From Leptolyngbya sp. FACHB-261 (GTDB lineage: Bacteria > Cyanobacteriota > Cyanobacteriia > FACHB-261), in assembly GCF_014696065.1 (NCBI RefSeq), contig NZ_JACJPL010000010.1, positions 1 to 64,000 on the forward strand: 64,000 nt of DNA, written 5' to 3'. The notes beneath the pieces are model-generated. The model ran no database searches and was not told the origin of the DNA. It saw nothing but the letters and a program-made list of their open reading frames with translations. Position 1 is the first letter of the stretch, and each line of letters begins with the position of its first letter. Position numbers and translations under genes: made by a program. Shown one piece after another: positions 1 to 8,625 of the stretch.

Positions 1-1735
1 TGAGCTAACTGTTTACCCTTCAAGTCCCACAAGCGAGCTGTGCCATCGTCGAATCCACCGGTTGCTAACTGCTGGCCATCGGGGCTGAAATCGATGCTAG
101 TGACACCGCCTGTAGCAGGCTTAAACTGAGCTAACTGTTTACCCTTCAAGTCCCACAAGCGAGCTGTGCCATCCAATCCACGGGTTGCTAACTGCTGGCC
201 ATTGGGGCTGAAATCGATCCTATAGACACCGCCTGTGGGATGCTTAAACTGAGCTAACTGTTTACCCTTCAAGTCCCACAAGCGAACTGTGCCATCTAAT
301 CCACCGGTTGCTAACTGCTGGCCATCGGGGCTGAAATCGATGCTAGTGACATGGCCTGTGGGATGCTTAAACTGAGTTAACTGTTTACCCTTCAAGTCCC
401 ACAAGCGAGCTGTGCCATCTGCTCCACCGGTTGCTAACTGCTGGCCATTGGGGCTGAAATCGATGCTAGTGACACCGCCTGTGGGATGCTTAAACTGAGC
501 TAACTGTTTACCCTTCAAGTCCCACAAGCGAGCTGTGCCATCTGCTCCTGATCCACGGGTTGCTAACTGCTGGCCATTAGGGCTGAAATCGATGCTAGTG
601 ACACCGCCTGTGGGATGCTTAAACTGAGCTAACTGTTTACCCTTCAAGTCCCACAAGCGAGCTGTGCCATCGTCGAATCCACCGGTTGCTAACTGCTGAC
701 CATTGGGGCTGAACTCGATGCTATCGACACTGCCTGTGGCATGCTTAAACTGAGCTAACTGTTTACCCTTCAAGTCCCACAAGCGAGCTGTGCCATCTTC
801 TCCACCGGTTGCTAACTGCTGGCCATTGGGGCTGAACTCGATGCTATCGACACTGCCTGTGGCATGCTTAAACTGAGCTAACTGTTTACCCTTCAAGTCC
901 CACAAGCGAGCTGTGCCATCTTCTCCACCGGTTGCTAACTGCTGGCCATTGGGGCTGAACTCGATGCTATCGACACTGCCTGTGGGATGCTTAAACTGAG
1001 CTAACTGTTTACCCTTCAAGTCCCACAAGCGAGCTGTGCCATCTAATCCTGATCCACGGGTTGCTAACTGCTGGCCATTGGGGCTGAAATCGATGCTATC
1101 GACACCGCCTGTAGTAGGCTTAAACTGAGCTAACTGTTTACCCTTCAAGTCCCACAAGCGAGCTGTGCCATCTAATTCTGATCCAAGGGTTGCTAACTGC
1201 TGGCCATTGGGGCTGAACTCGATGCTAGTGATATAGTCTATGGAATGCTTAAACTGAGCTAACTGTTTACCCTTCAAGTCCCACAAGCGAGCTGTGCCAT
1301 CTGCTCCACCGGTTGCTAACTGCTGGCTATTAGGGCTGAACTCGATGCTAGTGATATAGTCTATGGAATGCTTAAACTGAGCTAACTGTTTACCCTTCAA
1401 GTCCCACAAGCGAGCTGTGCCATCTGCTCCACCGGTTGCTAACTGCTGGCTATTAGGGCTGAACTCGATGCTAGTGACACCGCCTGTAGCAGGCTTAAAC
1501 TGAGCTAACTGTTTACCCTTCAAGTCCCACAAGCGAGCTATGCCATCTTCTCCACCGGTTGCTAACTGCTGGCTATTAGGGCTGAACTCGATGCTATCGA
1601 CACGGCCTGTAGCAGGCTTAAACTGAGCTAACTGTTTACCCTTCAAGTCCCACAAGCGAGCTATGCCATCTTCTCCAAGGGTTGCTAACTGCTGGCCATT
1701 AGGGCTGAACTCGATGCTATCGACACTGTCCTGAT
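1..1735 (-). repeat. Tandem WD40-coding repeats, 123-129 bp units
   Basis: Fourteen copies of a unit containing the same core recur with starts near 2, 128, 251, 374, 497, 626, 752, 875, 998, 1127, 1256, 1379, 1502 and 1625, so the periods are 123, 126 or 129 bp (41-43 codons). The block coding WDLKGKQLAQ is almost invariant; variation is concentrated in the loop before ARLWD (GADG, GEDG, GFDDG types) and in the spacer after the block. The rightmost copy, which codes the N-terminal blade, is the most diverged. The array continues past the left edge. Confidence 0.93.
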
Positions 1736-3908
1736 GGCTCTGAAAACGGTTACGTTCTTGAGAACTGTAAGCCGCTTGTTGCAAGGTCCCTCTCACTTGA
1801 TTGCGGGTACTGACATCGCTCCAAATGGCTTGCTTGAGTTTCCTCGCTGCTCTCAAACTCTCCAGCAGGGCATCAAAGTTTAGGTCAGACGCTAGCAGTA
1901 ATTCTGAGGACTTACTGAGGGTTACACTCTGACTAATAATGGCCCCGTGCAGTTGCCACCCAGCGAAGACGACCAGCACCAAGGCTCCGACTAAACCGCC
2001 TGTCAGACTTCTCGTAATCCACTGCTGACGGCGTTTGCGCGCAGCCTCCTCTTGCTCTCGCAGCCTCAGACTGACCTGAATGAATTCTCGCTCCGTCAGG
2101 CTCAGTTCCCCTTGACGCTTCTCCAACCAGTCCGTTGCTTCTGCTAATGGAGCCCCCCGTAGGAGTGCGCCTTCATCGTGGCTACTTGTTTCCCACTGGC
2201 GCATCGCTGCCCTTAGCCGCTCCTGCCAGGTGCGAAATGTCCGGTCAGCTCTCATCCAATCACGCAGGCGCTGCCACTCGCGAATCAGCGCTTCATGCAC
2301 TACCTCCACAGTTTCCGATTCACTGGCTTCATTGCGCCCTGTCACCACTAGCCGTGCTCCTGCCAGCTTCGCGACCAGTTCCCAGTTGTCTTCCCCAACA
2401 TCAGAGCGAGTTGCCAGACGGCGAGTGTCTTCAGTCCCTTCCCCAGGCCGTATCAATTGCAGAAAAATGCGCTGTGCCTGCGTCTGCTCTGTCTCGTTCA
2501 GTTGGCTGTAAACCGCCTCTGCATGCTTCGCCAGCGCTGCGGCCACTCCACCAATCTCGTCATAAGCCCGATGGGTCAACTGCTCCTCTTCTTGTCTCTG
2601 CCACAGCAGCGTCAATGCAAACTCCAACAACGGCAGATTCCCCGGCTCCCCTCCGACTTCATCTAAAATGCGCCGCGTCAGTCCCTCCTCCAAGCGCAAG
2701 CCCCAGCGCTCGGCAGGCTCCTCGATCGCCCTTTGCAGCTCTTCACGGTACATCGAGCGCAGTTTCAAGTCAGCGTGCTGCAAGGCATCGGCAAAAGGAC
2801 CATAGGAGAGCGCTTGCCCCAAAAAGTCTGCTCGTAAGGTCAACACCAGCGTCAAACCCGCAGACCCTTGCCCCGGCTCATCCCCTTGAATTGCTTTGAG
2901 CAACTCATCAAGAAAACGTTTTTGCTCCTCTGAGTCTCGGCAGAGCGTGTACAGCTCCTCAAACTGATCCACCACCAGTAACAGACGACGGTGATTGGGA
3001 TGGCTCTCTAGAATGCGAGCCACACGCTCCCGTAATTGCCGCTTGCCCCCAAGCAGATCAAGGGCTAATTCCTCAGCATCTCTATCCCGTCTGGCTTTGC
3101 TTTCCTCTGGCTCCCACAACTCGATGAGGACAGTGGCCAGTTCATAGAGCGGGCGCTCCTTAGGCCGAAAGGAAGCAACCAGCCACTCTCCCTCTACCCG
3201 TAACTCAGGCATCAGCCCAGCAAACACCAGTGAGGATTTGCCGCTTCCAGAAGGACCGAGCACGGCCACTAAGGGCTGTGTTCGCACCGCCTCAACCAAT
3301 GGCCCAATAAACGCCTCTCGCCCAAAGAAGAAGGGGGCATCCTCTTCTCGAAACGCAAACAACCCTCGATAGGGGCACAGCAGCGCTGTCTGCTCCCCGC
3401 TCCTAGCCCGTAAAGCCTTCCACAGAACCGCTCTGCGGATCCCTTGAGCCACCTCTAGAAATGCCTGGTCCTGGTTAGTCCAACGAGTGATCGGCTCCCC
3501 ATTCCTCGGTAGGGGTTGCAGCTTGCCCAAAGGAGTGTTCTCCCAATCCACTGGACGCAGTAGCACCGGAATCACCCGAGCTTCCCCCGCCTGATGTCGT
3601 TCCAAGGCTCGCTTCAGCTGAATGTTGTAGAGGTCATCCGAGGCGAAAAAGTCAGCACTAGCCAGCAGCAAAATGATTTGAGCGGTGTTCAAATGCTGGT
3701 CCAGCTCCCGGTCCAGCTCTCCACCTGCAATGATCTCCCGGTCATGCCAAGCCGTGATCACGCCCTCCCGCTGCAGGGTACTGAGGTGCTTGGCTAGTTC
3801 GTCCCGTAGAGCCTCATCCTCACGGGCATAGGAGAAGAAAACTTCGATAGCTCCAGACTGCCCTAGCGTGGTTACTGCTCCAGCTGAATCTGGGAGAGCG
3901 TCTACCAT
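1..3908 (-). CDS. TIR - nSTAND NTPase - TM - WD40 repeat protein (partial, runs off left edge)
   Basis: At least 1,302 codons, read leftward; the stop lies outside the window. Domains in order: TIR-like (about residues 20-135, opening VFFSYAREDEALRDEL); nSTAND1-type NTPase (about 165-570) with Walker A GPSGSGKS near 217-224 and Walker B LLLVVDQFEELY near 307-318; one predicted membrane helix near 633-655 after an RKRRQQW positive patch; then a WD40 array from about residue 724 onward with at least 14 nearly identical blades (WDLKGKQLAQ motif). The ATG is preceded by a TAGGAGA-like ribosome site. By family, such proteins are signal-transducing STAND ATPases, often in conflict or defence systems, where the repeats sense and TIR is the effector. 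The position usually holding the TIR catalytic Glu reads Gln (Q97, in LYNIQL), so NADase activity is doubtful. Location at the far end of a possible tRNA-Val island fits horizontal acquisition. Confidence 0.9.
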   Translation of the reverse strand, partial: MVDALPDSAGAVTTLGQSGAIEVFFSYAREDEALRDELAKHLSTLQREGVITAWHDREIIAGGELDRELDQHLNTAQIILLLASADFFASDDLYNIQLKRALERHQAGEARVIPVLLRPVDWENTPLGKLQPLPRNGEPITRWTNQDQAFLEVAQGIRRAVLWKALRARSGEQTALLCPYRGLFAFREEDAPFFFGREAFIGPLVEAVRTQPLVAVLGPSGSGKSSLVFAGLMPELRVEGEWLVASFRPKERPLYELATVLIELWEPEESKARRDRDAEELALDLLGGKRQLRERVARILESHPNHRRLLLVVDQFEELYTLCRDSEEQKRFLDELLKAIQGDEPGQGSAGLTLVLTLRADFLGQALSYGPFADALQHADLKLRSMYREELQRAIEEPAERWGLRLEEGLTRRILDEVGGEPGNLPLLEFALTLLWQRQEEEQLTHRAYDEIGGVAAALAKHAEAVYSQLNETEQTQAQRIFLQLIRPGEGTEDTRRLATRSDVGEDNWELVAKLAGARLVVTGRNEASESETVEVVHEALIREWQRLRDWMRADRTFRTWQERLRAAMRQWETSSHDEGALLRGAPLAEATDWLEKRQGELSLTEREFIQVSLRLREQEEAARKRRQQWITRSLTGGLVGALVLVVFAGWQLHGAIISQSVTLSKSSELLLASDLNFDALLESLRAARKLKQAIWSDVSTRNQVRGTLQQAAYSSQERNRFQSHQDSVDSIEFSPNGQQLATLGEDGIARLWDLKGKQLAQFKPATGRVDSIEFSPNSQQLATGGEDGIARLWDLKGKQLAQFKPATGGVTSIEFSPNSQQLATGGADGTARLWDLKGKQLAQFKHSIDYITSIEFSPNSQQLATGGADGTARLWDLKGKQLAQFKHSIDYITSIEFSPNGQQLATLGSELDGTARLWDLKGKQLAQFKPTTGGVDSIDFSPNGQQLATRGSGLDGTARLWDLKGKQLAQFKHPTGSVDSIEFSPNGQQLATGGEDGTARLWDLKGKQLAQFKHATGSVDSIEFSPNGQQLATGGEDGTARLWDLKGKQLAQFKHATGSVDSIEFSPNGQQLATGGFDDGTARLWDLKGKQLAQFKHPTGGVTSIDFSPNGQQLATRGSGADGTARLWDLKGKQLAQFKHPTGGVTSIDFSPNGQQLATGGADGTARLWDLKGKQLTQFKHPTGHVTSIDFSPDGQQLATGGLDGTVRLWDLKGKQLAQFKHPTGGVYRIDFSPNGQQLATRGLDGTARLWDLKGKQLAQFKPATGGVTSIDFSPDGQQLATGGFDDGTARLWDLKGKQLA

Positions 3909-4323
3909 AGTTATGGTCTCCTAGCGGAAGTGTCCAAAGCTCTGGCTGCTCATTACACAGCTTTGGCACCCACATCATGACAGAAACCCCTGAAGCTGTC
4001 GTTGACAAGCTTCAAGGGTTTGGTTGAGATCAAGTTGTGAGCAGCTCCAAGCCTTGCAGAGGCACATTAAATTTCGATCAACCCTCGTAGTAAGGAGCGG
4101 TTTCGGCTTAGCCATTAAGGTCTTGCTTAGGTAGATTTTGGAACAATGGATAATGGATTGCCGTTTGACTCGCTGTACTACTACGGGAGCGATTAACTGA
4201 CTCATATCAGCTATGGGCCACAGCACAAACAATATGTTCAGGCACTCGCAGAAAAACGAGTGCCTATACGGAAAGGACTTGAGAGATAGTTAGAGTGAAC
4301 TAAAGTTTAACGGCTCATGTCGT
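3909..4323. other. Intergenic spacer between the STAND gene and the pentapeptide gene
   Basis: No convincing gene. Short open frames on the minus strand here lack family resemblance. The spacer holds the promoter-proximal region of the leftward STAND gene and one copy of a 52-bp sequence (3946-3997) that recurs at 8544-8595. Read on the plus strand, a 16-codon frame starting MTETPEAVV opens at 3976 inside it, but nothing supports its translation. Confidence 0.6.
3946..3997 (+). repeat. 52-bp imperfect direct repeat, left copy
   Basis: Matches 8544-8595 in the same orientation with 5 differences in 52 bases by eye. It begins 38 bp upstream of the STAND start codon. The two copies enclose the pentapeptide/HEAT operon and a degraded segment. 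Confidence 0.8.
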
Positions 4324-6480
4324 CTAAATAAACGCTAGGAGAGCAGCGATCGCAGGAAGTAACTTGGTACATTCCTGAACTAGCTTGGTCATGTCTGGTA
4401 GGGTTGACACTGTTCCTTTCAAAATCTTGATTGATGTTTTTGCGGCTTTTTGCAGAGCACCGTCTCCAGGTTGCTGTCCTGCTTGAGCAAGGTTTTCAAC
4501 CTGTTCTAGTGCCTCAATCTTATCTTCCTCCGTCAACTCAGGTTCAGTTTCGATGGCTGCTTGTAACTGAGCCAAAAGATCTTTAAGGCTAGGTTGGTCA
4601 GGATCAGAGGACTCTGGTAGCTGATTGATAGTGTTAGTGACGCTGCCGCTGATGGCCCCAAGGGCAACTCCAGTCATTGTTTGATTTTCGCCAGCTGCAG
4701 CTACGCCACTAACGTTGCCTTGAACACCGCTAATGCTGACATTTCCCTTACTTTGCGACATGATGTAATCTCCTCTAGTGTAGGTTTCGACGTAAAATTT
4801 GGGTTGGCCCAAGGCATTCTCTAATAGTTTTTCCAAACTACGGATTCTTTCATCTTTCTCTCCCATTCCGGCCAACAGAGCTTGCAAATCGTTGATAGGT
4901 AAGGACTTGATTTGGCTATAGGTTTTAAAGTATTCGCGATGAAGTTCCGATTGATTAGCATCACTAGACACTTTTGCCTGTAGTCGGATCTTCTCATGGC
5001 CTCGACCTTCGAGGGTCAACAGTTCTAATTCTGCTTCTGGATGGTTTTCTGCGAGCCTTTGAATTGCAATGGCAGCAGCACTCGGATCAAGCCCTCCGTG
5101 ATGAAATAAGTCGAGAGTTTTGAATTGGCTAGCCACCTCTCGCATATCGACATTTTGGCTTTTGTAAAGGTCAAGCGTTTTGATAATAGGAGAGATAAAA
5201 TCAGCAAAATCCCCCTCTTTGAAATTCTCCTGACGGTTATCCGGCTTTCTCCAGGGATCAGGATCATCAGCGGTAGGTAAACGCATGTAAATGTATTCAC
5301 AGCGAGCCCTAGTCAGACAGGTATCGGTAGAAATTGCCCAATCTTGGATGAATGTTCCGGTAAGACAAGCTTTAGATAAATCAGTTCGATATAACTGCGC
5401 CTGAACGAGCTTCGCTCTAGATAGGTCAGCCTCTTGCAAATTTGCTTCGCTCAGATCTGCCCCTACGAAGCTAGCATCTGTTAGGATAGCCTCCTGCAAA
5501 TTCAGTCCTCGCAAATCGCATCGATCAAAATTTTCTCCACGCCCAAGTTTCGTAATAGCGAGTTGATGGACTTTGGAGCTTTCTAAATAAGTTCCATCTG
5601 TACGAGCTTGATCTAATTTTCGGGCGTGAAACCAATTAGTGCGGGTTAGGGTTGCTTGTCTAAAGTCTGTGCTTTTAAGCGTGGCTTCAGTAAAGTTAGC
5701 ATCTGTTAGGTTTGCACCATGAAAGCTAGTTCCTCCTTTGGTTACTAAGGCAGTTGCAAGGGACTGAATGATTTGATACTTGTTATTTTTTGCTGTGATT
5801 GCCAGCCAACCAATATAGCCTCCGGTGACAATTGTAGCTAAGGCAACCGAGCTAGAGATCAGATAACCTATAACTTCTATGTTTCCTAGCAGAACCCCAA
5901 ATACTAATCCTAAAAATGCAGCACCCCCGGTGATGATTCCAGGTTTCCAAAGTGGTATTAATCTAGCGATGGCAATCCCTACTGCTATATTACCCACCCC
6001 GGCTAGGCTACCCGCAAGTGCTAAGGCAGTAAATTGAACATCAACAGCAAGGTTAGCTTGAGAAGTTGGCAAAAACGCGATGATCGCGATAAGAATAGCG
6101 GCAACAATTTCAGTGAGTATGACTAGCAGGGTACCCAACCCTAGAAACAGTATCACTGCTAGAAAAGTAAACAGGGCAACTAGAGCAAAAATACCGAAAA
6201 TGGGACCAGATGCATTACCAACCCATAAGTTGCTTAAGAGAGCAGCAGAATAGCCGGAGACCAGCCCTGCCAAAAGTGCCAACGCTAATGATGAAGCACC
6301 TAAGCTAAACGTCCAGGTACGCGACAGGCCAGCCTTAGCGTGGCTGAAATCTGCACCGACTAAAATTGCTTTTCTAAAACTAGTACCACGGATATCAAAG
6401 TGGCTAAAATCCTGTCCAACTAGATCTCGCCCACTAAGATCTGCTCCTCGTAAATTAGTGTCTTGTAACTTCGCCACCAT
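4324..6480 (-). CDS. Membrane pentapeptide-repeat protein with helical C-terminal region
   Basis: 718 residues. A short pentapeptide-repeat run (LRGADLSGRD and following, about 9-50) is followed by a hydrophobic region of roughly six or seven membrane segments (about 55-245), a second pentapeptide-repeat block (about 255-380, ANLTDANF, ADLSEANLQEADLS), a charged helical region (about 400-570), a Gly/Val/Ser segment near 577-615 (NVSISGVQGNVSGVAAAG) and a C-terminal helical domain with a hydrophobic end (LLPAIAALLAFI). Pentapeptide repeats form a right-handed beta helix; no enzymatic motif is visible. It lies 18 bp downstream of the secreted HEAT-like gene and is probably in one operon with it. 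Two repeat blocks split by a polytopic membrane domain is unusual. Function unknown; a membrane-attached scaffold or a conflict-system component are guesses from context. Confidence 0.85.
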   Translation of the reverse strand: MVAKLQDTNLRGADLSGRDLVGQDFSHFDIRGTSFRKAILVGADFSHAKAGLSRTWTFSLGASSLALALLAGLVSGYSAALLSNLWVGNASGPIFGIFALVALFTFLAVILFLGLGTLLVILTEIVAAILIAIIAFLPTSQANLAVDVQFTALALAGSLAGVGNIAVGIAIARLIPLWKPGIITGGAAFLGLVFGVLLGNIEVIGYLISSSVALATIVTGGYIGWLAITAKNNKYQIIQSLATALVTKGGTSFHGANLTDANFTEATLKSTDFRQATLTRTNWFHARKLDQARTDGTYLESSKVHQLAITKLGRGENFDRCDLRGLNLQEAILTDASFVGADLSEANLQEADLSRAKLVQAQLYRTDLSKACLTGTFIQDWAISTDTCLTRARCEYIYMRLPTADDPDPWRKPDNRQENFKEGDFADFISPIIKTLDLYKSQNVDMREVASQFKTLDLFHHGGLDPSAAAIAIQRLAENHPEAELELLTLEGRGHEKIRLQAKVSSDANQSELHREYFKTYSQIKSLPINDLQALLAGMGEKDERIRSLEKLLENALGQPKFYVETYTRGDYIMSQSKGNVSISGVQGNVSGVAAAGENQTMTGVALGAISGSVTNTINQLPESSDPDQPSLKDLLAQLQAAIETEPELTEEDKIEALEQVENLAQAGQQPGDGALQKAAKTSIKILKGTVSTLPDMTKLVQECTKLLPAIAALLAFI

Positions 6481-6498
6481 TTTTATCTGCTTATCAAT

Positions 6499-7749
6499 TT
6501 ACCTGCACTTCCACGGCAACAAAGTACGCAGCGCTGAATAGCGGCAGAAATGGGGTGTGGAAGAATACGTCCTCTCGATACTAGCATCTCTAAATGGGGC
6601 AGGCAGAAATGGTGGCTGAAGGAGATCTTGTTCAGCTTCAGCCACCACTTCTCTGACTGATGAGTTCTCCTGAAGAAGTCGATTAAATCTATCAGGGTCG
6701 ATTTCCTTTAATTCCCGGAGCCAAAGTCTTCGCTCATAGCCAGATTTGCTAGTATCTAAGACTGTAGTAATCAGCCAAGGAAGTGCTAGGGAACCTAGGC
6801 TCATTCGATCTAGAACTCTGAAAGCTGCTACATCGTCAGCCTCACTTTCAAGCATAGAAACTATTGTAGAAACAGTAGAAGAGTCGATCCTTCTAAATTG
6901 GTTCAATACATGCATACATGTATTAAACTCTAAAGTAGTTACGTCACGACCAGATACATGAACTAGATCTCTTACTATCAACTCTCTTTCTCTCGAAGTC
7001 GTATTCAAACCAATTTCACCTAAAGCGGTGATGACTAGAATTCTGGTAAAACCAGAAAGATACATAGTCTCAACACCACTTCCTCTAACAGAACGAGGGA
7101 TTAGAATCTCTCGAAGAACAGGTATTGCCTCTGAACCACAAGCAATGATCGCATCAATAACAGAAGGGTTCTCCTCCAGTTGATTAATGCTTTTTCTGAC
7201 ATCACCATCAGTACATCGTGAAGCACGGTTTAATACTTGTACTTGGCTCTCTCCTCTGTCAAGCTGCCCCACTACTGAATTTTGTGCTGGTGTCTCTGTA
7301 GAAACTGACAAATCATAACGACCTCGAAGATTAGGATCAGGTGCCAAGATCACGACTCGATAAAGACCAGCACGAGACATACTAAACCTTGCTGAAGCTC
7401 CTGCAGGGCTTCCCTTTACTTCAAGACCTTGAATCAAAGGAGATCTTGACTCTCCTCCCCGTAGTCTGCCACCTGTACCAATCAGGGCGAGAACATTACC
7501 CTCTGAGTCAAGCAGTGCGAAAAAGGGAAGAACCCCTCGGCTTAACCAATCTACTGCGAAATCTATTTGGATTGGGACATTGGCACCAATTTGAAAAGTA
7601 TGACCATCTGCTAAGTTAGAGCGACTTTCTCCAAAAGAACCTGTTTCTCGTAATAGAATTCGTGAACTAGACTGTGCTTTTGCTTCTAAACCAACTAGAA
7701 GGCTTAAGGATGCAACTAAAGAAATCAGAAAAAGGGGTAATACTCTCAT
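6499..7749 (-). CDS. Secreted protein with PPC-like beta domain and HEAT-like helices
   Basis: 416 residues. It begins with a clear Sec signal peptide (about 1-26, hydrophobic core, AKA-Q cleavage region). Residues about 30-150 look like a beta-rich pre-peptidase C-terminal type domain (GRYDLSVSTE at its end); residues about 175-365 are helical and HEAT-like (GSEAIPVLREIL, LGSLALPWLITTVL). The C-terminus is short and Cys/aromatic containing. First gene of a two-gene leftward unit with the pentapeptide protein, 18 bp apart. Likely periplasmic or exported. No catalytic residues are evident; binding or adaptor role is inference only. Confidence 0.8.
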   Translation of the reverse strand: MRVLPLFLISLVASLSLLVGLEAKAQSSSRILLRETGSFGESRSNLADGHTFQIGANVPIQIDFAVDWLSRGVLPFFALLDSEGNVLALIGTGGRLRGGESRSPLIQGLEVKGSPAGASARFSMSRAGLYRVVILAPDPNLRGRYDLSVSTETPAQNSVVGQLDRGESQVQVLNRASRCTDGDVRKSINQLEENPSVIDAIIACGSEAIPVLREILIPRSVRGSGVETMYLSGFTRILVITALGEIGLNTTSRERELIVRDLVHVSGRDVTTLEFNTCMHVLNQFRRIDSSTVSTIVSMLESEADDVAAFRVLDRMSLGSLALPWLITTVLDTSKSGYERRLWLRELKEIDPDRFNRLLQENSSVREVVAEAEQDLLQPPFLPAPFRDASIERTYSSTPHFCRYSALRTLLPWKCR

Positions 7750-7984
7750 TAACGTATCCTTACTTATTTAAGTAAAGGTATGTGCTTGCACTTGATTTAT
7801 CTGTGTTTTTGTGAAGATCTGCCAGTGGCCATGCTCAACAGTAGGCACGTGAAGTGCAGAAACCAACTTTTAACTTGTATTCTTCTCAGGGTGCCATAGT
7901 GATCAGAGAATTTACCGAGAACCACATAATATTTATTACATCTTTACGAGTTGTCAATCATTCCTTCTCAAGCTTTTTGATCAG

Positions 7985-8313
7985 TATCTATAGGATGTCG
8001 CTCGTTGCCCCTTTAACTCTCTGCCGCTGTACTGCCTGCACTAACTTCACCCGATACGGCTTAGCATCCTTGCGCCATACCACCTGCTGCCCTTTCAACT
8101 CTGCACAGTGGCCTTCCAATGACTTCTGCCAACCTCGATGGGGTCAAAAATTGTACCCAAACCGTTCAGCAGTCTCCAATCCTTCTCTTGGCGGGTCAGT
8201 TTGGCAATTTTCTCATGTGGGTAGCCAACTGTACCAATAAGCCCTTGTGCAAGATTAAATGGATTGTTCTCTGAGCCACAGCTCATAGCTGATGTGTAGG
8301 TCTTGCAGGTCAA
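7985..8313 (-). pseudogene. Possible degraded small gene, frameshifted
   Basis: Reading leftward, one frame gives a plausible segment (8313-8095, with KIAKLTRQEKDWRLLNGLG) that stops at TVQS. A second frame then continues with a well-composed basic stretch (ELKGQQVVWRKDAKPYRVKL) ending in VKGATSDIL at about 7990. The two pieces join only if one frameshift is assumed near 8120-8150. No family recognised. It could equally be chance coding-like sequence. Confidence 0.3.
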
Positions 8314-8543
8314 CCTGCCTACTAGGTGGGGGCAGGGGGCAGATCAGATTCAAAGTCTGATTAGAAAGGATAAAAATTTTTGGGTTTGTGGAGATGGAAC
8401 CTGAGCGTTCTCTTCCCCAGAATTCTGAGCCATCCCTCTACCTGGAAGACCCTCCCATCCCAAGGTCCTAAGGTTCTTAGCCAGTCTGTTCTGTATGTAT
8501 CGTCGTCCATCCTAGAAATAGAAAAAGCATCAATAGCTATAGA

Positions 8544-8595
8544 CTACTCATTACACAGCTTTGGCACACACATCACGGCAGAAACCTCTGAAGCT
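8544..8595 (+). repeat. 52-bp imperfect direct repeat, right copy
   Basis: Copy of 3946-3997 in the same orientation, about 90% identical by eye. It ends 30 bp before the stop codon of the integrase. The translated plus-strand frame (SLHSFGTHI, ETSEAS) resembles that of the left copy, so both may descend from one coding or upstream sequence. Confidence 0.8.
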
Positions 8596-8625
8596 TCATT
8601 AGCTCAAGAAGGTCGTGAGCTGACC

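Larger units (their letters stand above)
7750..8625. other. Gene-poor spacer with probable gene debris inside the island
   Basis: 876 bp with no intact gene. It contains the upstream region of the HEAT-like gene, a probable frameshifted fragment (7985-8313, minus strand) and the second copy of the 52-bp repeat. The plus-strand frame at 7854-8240 has no family likeness and overlaps the better-looking minus-strand debris. Confidence 0.6.

Noticed and set aside
1-1735. CRISPR-like periodic repeats
   Set aside because: Units of 123-129 bp are one open frame of WD40 blades, with no short palindromic repeats or unique spacers.
2135-2899. Long plus-strand open frames inside the STAND gene
   Set aside because: They lie antisense to a clear nSTAND NTPase domain and have low-complexity Ser/Ala/Pro composition with no family likeness.
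3975-4232. 85-codon minus-strand frame in the STAND/pentapeptide spacer
   Set aside because: No ribosome site or recognisable fold, and the composition looks random.
7854-8240. 128-codon plus-strand frame
   Set aside because: Composition looks random and the opposite strand carries better gene-like segments.
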